DNA of 9,528 nt from Methylovulum sp. (lineage in GTDB: Bacteria > Pseudomonadota > Gammaproteobacteria > Methylococcales > Methylomonadaceae): NCBI GenBank assembly GCA_016919605.1, contig JACXTQ010000363.1, positions 1 through 9,528 on the forward strand, in the 5' to 3' direction. The notes under the pieces were generated by a model. It was not told where the DNA came from. It was given only the letters and a program-made list of their open reading frames with translations, and did no database searches. Below, piece by piece: positions 1 to 5,329 of this stretch. Every line of letters begins with the position of its first letter. Position 1 is the first letter of the stretch. A program made the position numbers and the translations under genes.

Positions 1-115
1 CCAAAAGCTTAACGTCTTCCAAGAGCCGCGCCGCTTCTTTCTTGTGGTGCGCCACCTGTCCGGCAAGCTCTGAACGCTTCGCCACCAGTGCGCTTATGAC
101 GTGGGTTTCTGCCAT
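1..115 (-). CDS. Small helical/coiled-coil protein, N-terminal 38 residues only (cut by window edge)
   Basis: The reading frame opens with ATG at 113-115 and runs off the left edge of the window. The visible peptide begins MAETHVISALVAKRSELAG and continues with a Lys/Glu/Ala/Leu-rich stretch ending LLEDVKLL, which looks like one long amphipathic helix or coiled coil. A strong ribosome binding site (AGGAAA) lies five bases before the ATG, which supports this start. The frame is too short for ORF callers that discard small partial frames. It lies 48 bases downstream of the kinase stop and on the same strand, so it could be read from the kinase transcript, although the AT-rich gap (TATACA near 131-136 on the minus strand) could also carry its own promoter. 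I have seen similar short starts in small hypothetical proteins near mobile DNA, but I cannot assign a function. Confidence 0.6.
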   Translation of the reverse strand, partial: MAETHVISALVAKRSELAGQVAHHKKEAARLLEDVKLL

Positions 116-163
116 TTACTTTCCTGTTTAGGTGTATAATGGCTTGTATTTTAATTGGTTATG

Positions 164-1003
164 TTAGGGATGGCTTTGTGCTTTTGCTACATAATACCGC
201 ATAACTGTACTAATGCTTTGATAGCGATCATTTATTTTGGGTTGAAATGCCATATCAAACATTCGAATTATTAATGAATGACTTCTAATTTTCTCGGTTT
301 GAATTGTATGGCGTTGATGCGGTAATTTTCCATCGTGATCAATTAGAACGCGAGGGAATATTCCGGTGAGAGAGAAGAAAAACACACCAAGTACCATAGT
401 AATATCTGATCTTTTGTCGTTTTTGGTGCCAGAATGAATTGAAAACTCAGGTAATGACAAGAATCTGTTCCCCATGATTTCGCTGTCTGGCGTTATAGAT
501 TCATTTGCGCTTGCTTCATTAAATGATTGCCCAAAATCCAACAAAACAATGTTTCGGGGAGATTTATTTCTTAGGATTATATTGTCGGGTTTTATGTCGC
601 GATGAATTACGTTGTTATTGTGACAAATCTCAAGTGTTTCAAGTAGTTGATGAAATATGTAAATGTTATCTTCAAGACAGGTAACAATTTTTTCTTGAAT
701 TGCTGTTTCAAGAGTAATTCCATCAATATGCTCCATCACAATGTAGAGCTTTTCTTCTAGCTCATCGAATTTATCGGCATTTGAATCTATAACCTTTGGT
801 ATTTGTGGTGATTCTAGTGTTCGAAGTATTGCATACTCACGATACATTCTTTTTCGTCTGTCGAGATCTTTTTGTCTACTAAGTTCTTTCAGGACGTAGG
901 TAGGAGAATTAGGAAAGTTTTTTTGTCTAACAAGATAAGTTCTCGATTGCCCTCCATTTTCATGGTTTTTTACCTTTTCCCACATGTCACACCAAGTTGC
1001 CAA
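164..1003 (-). CDS. Hanks-type serine/threonine protein kinase, soluble, kinase domain only
   Basis: The protein would phosphorylate Ser/Thr residues on unknown partners in the cytoplasm. The 279 residues cover one kinase domain and nothing else; there is no membrane segment or sensor domain. Visible landmarks are a degenerate glycine loop (NGGQSRTYLV, 16-25), the ATP-binding lysine in VLKEL (K39), a helix-C glutamate (E56), the catalytic HRDIKPDN (134-141, with D136, K138 and N141), the metal-binding DFG (156-158), LPE (184-186) in the APE position, D200 in KRSD, and R260 near the end. All key residues are present, so it should be active. The start is TTG at 1001-1003. An AAGGA box sits about seven bases upstream, and no other start codon lies between it and the upstream in-frame stop. 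The gene is AT-rich: sampled lines have about 28-35% GC, against half or more in later genes, which suggests horizontal transfer. It lies between a broken toxin and a small coiled-coil gene. Confidence 0.9.
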   Translation of the reverse strand: MATWCDMWEKVKNHENGGQSRTYLVRQKNFPNSPTYVLKELSRQKDLDRRKRMYREYAILRTLESPQIPKVIDSNADKFDELEEKLYIVMEHIDGITLETAIQEKIVTCLEDNIYIFHQLLETLEICHNNNVIHRDIKPDNIILRNKSPRNIVLLDFGQSFNEASANESITPDSEIMGNRFLSLPEFSIHSGTKNDKRSDITMVLGVFFFSLTGIFPRVLIDHDGKLPHQRHTIQTEKIRSHSLIIRMFDMAFQPKINDRYQSISTVMRYYVAKAQSHP

Positions 1004-1028
1004 TTTTAATTCCTTCGAATGTTAACGA

Positions 1029-1066
1029 GGTAAAGTGCATTGCGTAAGGGTGTAATGCACTTTACC
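1029..1066. repeat. Hairpin-forming inverted repeat with perfect 13-base arms
   Basis: GGTAAAGTGCATT at 1029-1041 is matched perfectly by AATGCACTTTACC at 1054-1066, with a 12-base loop whose first bases can add wobble and Watson-Crick pairs. There is no T-run after either arm, so it does not look like a classical terminator. It sits between the truncated toxin and the kinase start, inside the probable kinase leader. It resembles the short palindromic repeats with a GTGCATT/GTGCGTT core that are scattered between genes in many gammaproteobacteria and cyanobacteria; that resemblance is from memory and only one copy is present here. Confidence 0.75.
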
Positions 1067-1101
1067 GCACCACCCTCATTTATACACCTCTTTTCGATGC
1101 C

Positions 1102-1263
1102 CTATTTCGACAAGCCGCCCTGTAAGGCCTTACCCAATTGCTTTGGGTTTTCAAGCGGGGCGAGACGATATTCTAAAAAATCCATAATCCGCTGTTTCAC
1201 TGGCTTGTCGAGTTTGGCGAATTGCTTCGCCGCCATAGCGGTGAAACTAACTTGCCAAGTCAT
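1102..1263 (-). pseudogene. RelE/ParE-superfamily toxin, truncated after 53 codons
   Basis: An ATG at 1261-1263 overlaps the end of the antitoxin gene by 17 bases, the usual arrangement of a toxin-antitoxin operon. The frame reads MTWQVSFTAMAAKQFAKLDK and continues through a helix to QLGKALQGGLSK, then meets a TAG at 1102-1104. This matches the N-terminal part of RelE/ParE-type mRNA interferase toxins, whose intact members are usually about 85-95 residues. The missing part normally carries the core beta-strands (WRYRVGDYRI-like) and the C-terminal Arg/Tyr catalytic residues. No such sequence is seen in any frame downstream; the DNA instead passes into the hairpin and the AT-rich kinase block. 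The loss therefore looks like a junction or deletion rather than a point mutation. The product is expected to be inactive, though a short antitoxin-binding peptide cannot be excluded. Confidence 0.75.
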
Positions 1264-1570
1264 TTGCTTGTTTTATTTGCTGCAATGAAAAACTTTCGCT
1301 GCTGTTAAGGTAGTGGGCATAAGACTCATCAGCACGCCGGACACTCAGCTGTTCTTCTTGGAAGTCACGGATAAAACTGTCAATCAATTGTTGTACCGTT
1401 TGCCGGGTTTGTGCGGCGAGTTCTTGCAGTTGTTGTTCTGTTTGGGGGTTTAAGGCGATCATGGGCTGCCCCTTTACGTTTGGCATTAGGGTTTTTCCGT
1501 ATAACGGAGATTTAGGCAAAGGCTGTTTTTGCTCGGTGGTCATTTTAGCATTTTTAGCCGGATCGCCCAC
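1247..1570 (-). CDS. Ribbon-helix-helix antitoxin (CopG/RelB-like), orphaned by its broken toxin
   Basis: The frame encodes up to 107 residues. From about residue 36 it shows a ribbon-helix-helix pattern: a short strand (QPMIAL), a helix (PQTEQQLQELAAQTRQ) and a second helix beginning at T58 (VQQLIDSFIRDFQEEQ). An acidic tail (about 80-107) follows, of the kind that wraps the toxin. Such proteins bind an operator in their own promoter and neutralise the partner toxin. The start is uncertain. GTG at 1568-1570 has an AGGGA box a few bases upstream. ATG at 1541-1543 and ATG at 1484-1486 also fit, and ATG at 1460-1462 is preceded by an AGGGG-type box and would give the more usual 71-residue protein. 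The stop overlaps the toxin start by 17 bases. With the toxin truncated, the protein may now act only as a DNA-binding regulator or cross-antitoxin. Confidence 0.75.
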   Translation of the reverse strand: MGDPAKNAKMTTEQKQPLPKSPLYGKTLMPNVKGQPMIALNPQTEQQLQELAAQTRQTVQQLIDSFIRDFQEEQLSVRRADESYAHYLNSSESFSLQQIKQANDLAS

Positions 1571-1654
1571 TACATCCCTGACTTTACGGTATCAAGTGCT
1601 AAGGGGCATTCCAAGCACCCCGCTATGTTGGGGAGCATTTTTAAACGAACAACG

Positions 1655-2506
1655 CTACTTTCTCTGCCACAACCAAACAATAGGATAAGCCAATTGCCTG
1701 CACAAACCTTCGGGCAAGTAGGTTGATATGCCATAGCGTGCCGGAAAATGGCTTTTGGGTTGATGCAAGGTGCCAAATAAGCGGTCATAAACGGGCAACA
1801 GCGCCGCGTAGTTCTTATTAACCACCAGCGGGCTATCGTTGGCATGGTGCCAATGGTGAAAGTGGGGGGTGGAGAGGATATGTTCCAGCCAGCCAAAGCG
1901 AAATTTGACATTGGCGTGGATAAAAATGCCCCAGATGTTGTTGAACGAGAGCAACAGCAACGAGAAAACCTCGGCCTCGCCACCGGACAAATCCACCAAG
2001 CCTAAGCCGCAGACCGGAATAAAGCTGATGCTTCTTAAAAACACCACTTCTAGCGGATGCACACGGGTGGCGACTAGCCAGTCAATTTCGGTGGGGCTAT
2101 GGTGAATGCAATGGATGCGCCAAATGAAAGGGATTTCATGCGCCCAACGGTGCGCCCAGTAAAAGCCAAAATCCCCGGCGGCGATAATGGCGACTATGCG
2201 CACGGCCACCGGCAAGCTTTGCACAGTGGCAAACCATTCGGCAGGCAACAGCGAGCGGAAACCAATAACGGTGACGCCATTGGCGATGACCAATAAAAAA
2301 GACGGAAAAATGCCGCTCAGAAACAAATAGGACGCATCGGTCATAAAGTTTTTCCGAAACAGCTTTTGCCGCCTGAGATAAAAGATTTTTTCTAGCGGTG
2401 CGATGGCAACCAGGGCGATTAGAAACCAGGTCGCCAACGCCAAGGCTTTTTCATCAAGGCCTGCCAGCAGATAACCCCATTGGTTTAGGATGGTTTCCGG
2501 CGACAT
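1655..2506 (-). CDS. Sterol desaturase / fatty acid hydroxylase superfamily membrane di-iron protein
   Basis: Members of this superfamily use a histidine-coordinated di-iron centre in the membrane for O2-dependent hydroxylation or desaturation of lipids, sterols or carotenoids. All three histidine clusters are visible (numbered from the TTG one codon upstream): HRWAH (120-124), HCIHH (133-137) and HFHHWHH (216-222), with further histidines at 151 and 198. Hydrophobic segments lie near residues 23-39, 59-84, 101-118, 155-172 and 181-198. The length of about 283 residues is normal. I prefer the ATG at 2504-2506, which has an AGG box six bases upstream, over the adjacent TTG at 2507-2509. The gene begins 58 bases after the PEP-CTERM gene on the same strand, so the two may be co-transcribed. 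No sterol-pathway gene is nearby, so the substrate cannot be told; membrane lipid modification is a guess. Confidence 0.9.
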   Translation of the reverse strand: MSPETILNQWGYLLAGLDEKALALATWFLIALVAIAPLEKIFYLRRQKLFRKNFMTDASYLFLSGIFPSFLLVIANGVTVIGFRSLLPAEWFATVQSLPVAVRIVAIIAAGDFGFYWAHRWAHEIPFIWRIHCIHHSPTEIDWLVATRVHPLEVVFLRSISFIPVCGLGLVDLSGGEAEVFSLLLLSFNNIWGIFIHANVKFRFGWLEHILSTPHFHHWHHANDSPLVVNKNYAALLPVYDRLFGTLHQPKSHFPARYGISTYLPEGLCRQLAYPIVWLWQRK

Positions 2507-2564
2507 CAAACGCCTATTGGCACAATCCGCCCGCTGAGCGGAGACAGGCTTAAGGGCATTGCGC

Positions 2565-3263
2565 TCAAATAGCGCTATTGCGGCGTTTTAGGCACATTGA
2601 CGCGGCCAACACACCCGAAAATAACAGCCAAATGATGTTGGGTTCAGGCACGGTCTTAGTCAGCGTGACATTGCCCAGTAACAACAGCGGTTCAGGGGCA
2701 ACGCCTAGCGTTGAGTTGGCGAGAAACTTCAACAAATTGTTGCCCGCACCGGCGGTGATATTCATCGTCACGAGCGCCCAAGGCAAGGCATAATCCCTAC
2801 TGGTGTCAATCGTGACTTGGGTGCTGTTAATGGTAATGCCACCGCCTAATGAAACCGCCCAAAACAATTTGGTGGTGACTCCCGTGGTCGTAAAGCCTGC
2901 GTTACCGGAACCGGCAGGGGTGCGGTTGGCGGCGGATTCGTAGAAACTCAGTGCATAAGTTTGTCCGGCAATTAGCCCGTTGACAACCGTGGCCACACCG
3001 GAGTAACTCGTGTGGTTGATCCCATCATAGATATTCCAAGTGTCCGCCATATTGACGACGCTGGTGCTGCCGCCACTGCCAGGGATGGCCTGAATGCGGT
3101 TGGCCTGAAAAGCCGCCCCGGTGTCTTGATTGTTGATGTAATCGACCGATGAGAGTTCGGCGCTGCCAATGGCCGTAAACCCTGATAGGTTACTGTTGAC
3201 CAAATTGGCCTGGGCCAAGCCAGAACTGAGCATCAGCAGGGCAAGCATTAAATGACGTTTCAT
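2565..3263 (-). CDS. PEP-CTERM sorting-domain surface protein
   Basis: This is a secreted protein with an N-terminal signal peptide (MKRHLMLALLMLSSGLAQA, cleavage likely after AQA at residue 19) and a C-terminal PEP-CTERM signal: VPEP at 205-208, a hydrophobic segment at about 209-223, and a basic KRR end at 226-228. Exosortase (EpsH family) recognises this tripartite tail and cleaves it during export to the envelope or exopolysaccharide matrix. The roughly 185-residue mature part is Ser/Thr/Asn/Gly-rich and probably a beta-sandwich; GLIAGQTYALSFY (97-109) resembles carbohydrate-binding-type strands in other PEP-CTERM proteins. No exosortase gene is in this window. I start at ATG 3261-3263, because the 14 upstream in-frame residues from 3305 would spoil the signal peptide. 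No clear Shine-Dalgarno box is visible. A TATAAT lies 21 bases upstream of the ATG. Confidence 0.85.
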   Translation of the reverse strand: MKRHLMLALLMLSSGLAQANLVNSNLSGFTAIGSAELSSVDYINNQDTGAAFQANRIQAIPGSGGSTSVVNMADTWNIYDGINHTSYSGVATVVNGLIAGQTYALSFYESAANRTPAGSGNAGFTTTGVTTKLFWAVSLGGGITINSTQVTIDTSRDYALPWALVTMNITAGAGNNLLKFLANSTLGVAPEPLLLLGNVTLTKTVPEPNIIWLLFSGVLAASMCLKRRNSAI

Positions 3264-3284
3264 GGTTATAAATTTAAGGTTGGG

Positions 3285-3290
3285 ATTATA
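3285..3290 (-). promoter_or_regulatory. Probable -10 box for the PEP-CTERM gene
   Basis: The minus strand reads TATAAT, a perfect sigma-70 -10 hexamer, 21 bases before the chosen ATG. No convincing -35 hexamer lies 16-18 bases further upstream, so an activator may be needed. The 10-base palindrome CCCTATAGGG at 3338-3347, about 48 bases upstream of this box, could be an operator. No sigma-54 -24/-12 motif was found, although some PEP-CTERM genes are controlled that way. Confidence 0.4.
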
Positions 3291-3594
3291 TTGCCTTAGG
3301 CCCAATGGCCGAAGGTTTCGTATTTTAGGGCGTTAGACCCTATAGGGGTTTAAGGAGACCGGAATGCAAAAAATATTGACAGCTTTTTTTGCCTGACGTG
3401 TAGCCCATCGGTTGGTCATCGCTTATCTTGCCCCATTGGGTTCCATGTCCGCCTAATATGTTGGTGATTTATGGGATTTTGGCAAATACTAACACGCCAT
3501 CTCCGGTTTCCTGTAGTTTTTATGGTCAGTACAAGTATTATATATCGTTTTAGAGCAATTTTTATACCGTATATTTTTTATAAAATAAATACAA

Positions 3595-3630
3595 TTACTT
3601 GTAAGTGATGGGGGGGCTAATGACAAGTAA
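3595..3630. repeat. Inverted repeat with 8-base arms, enclosing a G7 tract
   Basis: TTACTTGT at 3595-3602 pairs perfectly with ACAAGTAA at 3623-3630. The 20-base loop contains seven consecutive G. It could be an operator or a weak hairpin. It lies outside the MITE-like copy that begins at 3683. Confidence 0.45.
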
Positions 3631-3682
3631 GCGGCAAAGGGGTGTAAAAAAATATGACACACCATAAGGTCGCCTAATAGGC

Positions 3683-3762
3683 TAGGTGCCAAGCGGTCAA
3701 GTTTTCGTTTTTTATTGGGAGGAGCGTGTCCAAAAACCTAAAATCTGACTGTTTGCAGTATA
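3683..3762. mobile_element. Degenerate, internally deleted MITE-like copy (third family member)
   Basis: The left part (AAGCGGTCAAG then a T-rich tract and TTTATTGGGAGG, from 3691) matches the left arm of the element at 9291. The right part (CCAAAAACC at 3730-3738, then CTGACTGTTTGCAGTATA to 3762) matches the right end of the element at 9094-9210. The central 35-40 bases are missing and the outer left tip has decayed (TAGGTGCC instead of TATACTCT). It is non-coding, in the same orientation as the other copies, and ends 126 bases before the oxidoreductase ATG. Confidence 0.6.
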
Positions 3763-3849
3763 AAATAACTTCCCTGCTTAAGTCTGGCCAAAAATTATAG
3801 GCACTTTCGTTAGATACGTCATAAGATTGGCCTAAATAGGTTCGGTTGT

Positions 3850-3858
3850 TGATATACT
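3850..3858 (+). promoter_or_regulatory. Extended -10 promoter for the FAD oxidoreductase gene
   Basis: TGA-TATACT forms an extended -10 motif (TGn followed by a hexamer close to TATAAT). No good -35 lies at standard spacing, which is acceptable for extended -10 promoters. Transcription would start near 3865, giving a leader of about 23 bases before the ATG at 3889. Confidence 0.5.
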
Positions 3859-3888
3859 GCCTTTTTCCGTATTAACCGGTAATAAGCG

Positions 3889-5199
3889 ATGTCAGAAATT
3901 ATAGTGATTGGTTTGGGGGTCAGTGGTTTGGCTTGTGCAATGGAATTGCAACAACAGGGTCTTAGTTTTACTGCATTTGAAAAAGAACTTATGCCTGGCG
4001 GACTGACCCGAAGCGAGCGTATGGACGGGTTTACGTTCGATTATGGGCCGCATGTCATTTTGGACACGCCAAAATTATTTGATCGGCTAAGCTTGGAGCT
4101 TGAAGATTGCGCTTGCCAATCCAGCATTTTTCTTAATACCGCAAAAATACTCAGCATTCCCGCCCCTATCCAGCATCATTTGCATCACTTGCCTTTGGCA
4201 CAAAGGCTGCGGGTTTTTTCGGATATCCTGTGCCGTAATGCCAAACGGTCGTCGGCAACCCCCGGCAATTTTCAGGAGCACATCCTTTCCCAATCCGGGC
4301 AAACGCTGTTTGAGCTGTTTTTTCAAGGCTATGAGACTAAGCGCCTACGTTTCCCTTTGACGGATATTGATGCCTCAATGCCCAACCGCATCCAACCGCC
4401 TGCGTTGGCCCAGTTGTTTGGCGTGGGCGCGACCGGTACACAGTCCGCTTGCGGCGGCCATGATGCCCGTTTCAAGTATCCCCGCGCTGGCGGTATCGAC
4501 CATTTGCCACGCGCCATGAGCGCTACTTTGCCACATGGACGGCTGCACTTCGAGCATGTTTTGTCAGAAATTGACCTGCAAAAAAAACAAGTGACGTTTG
4601 CCAATAACCACCAAGCGTTTTTTGAGCATCTGGTCTTGTCTTTGCCGTTACCCGACATCATTTCATTGATAAAAAATGTTCCCAAAGCCATAACGGCGGC
4701 GGCGGAACAGCTTAATTTCAGCTCCCTGTATATTTTGAATGTAGGGCTTGATAAGCCCTTATCACCCAGTTGGGCAATTGGGCGCATCCCTAGGCAAGAC
4801 ACGGACTTTTATCGGGTGACTATCCCTAGCCATTATGCAAAAGCTTGCGCACCCGGCGGTTCTGACAGTTTGACGGTGGAAGTCGCGCATCATCCACAAC
4901 GTTATCCGCTCTCGGAGCAAGAAGTCCGGCAACGGATTTATGCAGGCCTGAAACAATTGGGCATTTTGGACAGCCAAGACTCTATCACTGTCGAATGGCT
5001 GCACAATGTCCGTTACGGGCATATTATTTATGGCCATAAGACGCGGGCGGCCTTGGCGTTAATGGTTGCTTACCTGAACCAAAACGGCGTGTACGTCTGT
5101 GGCAAATACGGAGAATGGCGGGACATGCTGATGAGCCATGCCATGCAAAGTGGCATAAACACCGCCCACCGCATCATTGCCGCCACTACTGAAAAATGA
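3889..5199 (+). CDS. FAD-dependent oxidoreductase, protoporphyrinogen oxidase / UDP-galactopyranose mutase-like
   Basis: A 436-residue soluble flavoprotein. The N-terminus has a Rossmann dinucleotide motif (VIGLGVSG, with G8, G10 and G13) and an acidic residue for the FAD ribose (E31 in AFEKE). These are followed by PGGLTRS (36-42) and FDYGPHVI (50-57), the arrangement seen in HemY-like amine oxidases and UDP-galactopyranose mutases. FKYPRAGGIDHLPRAM (195-210) and the C-terminal VYVCGKYGEWRDMLMSHAMQSG (about 401-422) are further FAD-binding landmarks. The segment YETKRLRFPL (148-157) recalls the mutase region that contacts the nucleotide sugar. Haem synthesis is unlikely in this context. A sugar-nucleotide or lipid-linked step in surface glycan synthesis is more plausible because the convergent neighbour is a double glycosyltransferase, but the reaction is not known. 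The ribosome binding site is weak (GGTAATAAGCG before ATG). Confidence 0.8.
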   Translation: MSEIIVIGLGVSGLACAMELQQQGLSFTAFEKELMPGGLTRSERMDGFTFDYGPHVILDTPKLFDRLSLELEDCACQSSIFLNTAKILSIPAPIQHHLHHLPLAQRLRVFSDILCRNAKRSSATPGNFQEHILSQSGQTLFELFFQGYETKRLRFPLTDIDASMPNRIQPPALAQLFGVGATGTQSACGGHDARFKYPRAGGIDHLPRAMSATLPHGRLHFEHVLSEIDLQKKQVTFANNHQAFFEHLVLSLPLPDIISLIKNVPKAITAAAEQLNFSSLYILNVGLDKPLSPSWAIGRIPRQDTDFYRVTIPSHYAKACAPGGSDSLTVEVAHHPQRYPLSEQEVRQRIYAGLKQLGILDSQDSITVEWLHNVRYGHIIYGHKTRAALALMVAYLNQNGVYVCGKYGEWRDMLMSHAMQSGINTAHRIIAATTEK

Positions 5200-5316
5200 A
5201 GCGGCTTGGAATGGGAACGGCTCTTGCACCTGTTGTCAGGATGACGGCTGCGCGTCCCCGAAAGGCTGGCAGTCTGCGCCCGGCCATTAAAAAAATCATA
5301 AATGCTCTTATTATTG

Positions 5317-5329
5317 GCAGTGTCACTGC
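5317..5329. repeat. 13-base palindrome spanning the glycosyltransferase stop codon
   Basis: GCAGTG-T-CACTGC is a perfect odd-length palindrome that contains the TGA stop (5323-5325, minus strand) of the glycosyltransferase gene. As RNA it gives only a five-pair stem with a three-base loop. The T-run that follows on the minus strand (near 5288-5294) is about 22 bases away, so it is not a canonical terminator. The 123 bases between the two convergent genes contain no gene I can support. Confidence 0.35.

Larger units (their letters stand above)
3306..3888. other. Long divergent intergenic region without a convincing gene
   Basis: This stretch separates the minus-strand PEP-CTERM gene from the plus-strand oxidoreductase gene. 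It holds the palindrome CCCTATAGGG (3338-3347), an AT-rich block (about 3530-3595), a run of seven G (3610-3616), an inverted repeat (3595-3630), a degenerate MITE-like copy (3683-3762) and an extended -10 promoter (3850-3858). A 67-codon minus-strand frame at 3489-3692 has no start signal, no family resemblance and overlaps the repeat, so I treat it as chance. TTGACA at 3376-3381 on the plus strand has no good -10 partner. Confidence 0.6.

Noticed and set aside
1615..1642. Hairpin (GCaCCCC / GGGGaGC) followed by T5 on the plus strand, like a terminator
   Set aside because: No plus-strand gene lies upstream, the stem has an A-A mismatch, and on the minus strand, where the genes are, there is no T-run after it.
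1570..1983. 137-codon minus-strand frame rich in Arg, Pro and Cys
   Set aside because: It lies largely inside the sterol desaturase gene in another frame and has the biased composition of a shadow frame.
3376..3381. Perfect TTGACA as a plus-strand -35 box
   Set aside because: No acceptable -10 hexamer lies at 16-18 bases and no plus-strand gene starts within 500 bases; it is probably chance.
3489..3692. 67-codon minus-strand frame in the intergenic region
   Set aside because: It has no ribosome binding site or family resemblance, is Cys/Tyr/Asn-rich with random-looking composition, and overlaps the MITE-like copy.
3683..3762. Idea that the repeats form a CRISPR array
   Set aside because: The copies are inverted-repeat elements far apart, of unequal length and without regularly spaced unique spacers or cas genes.
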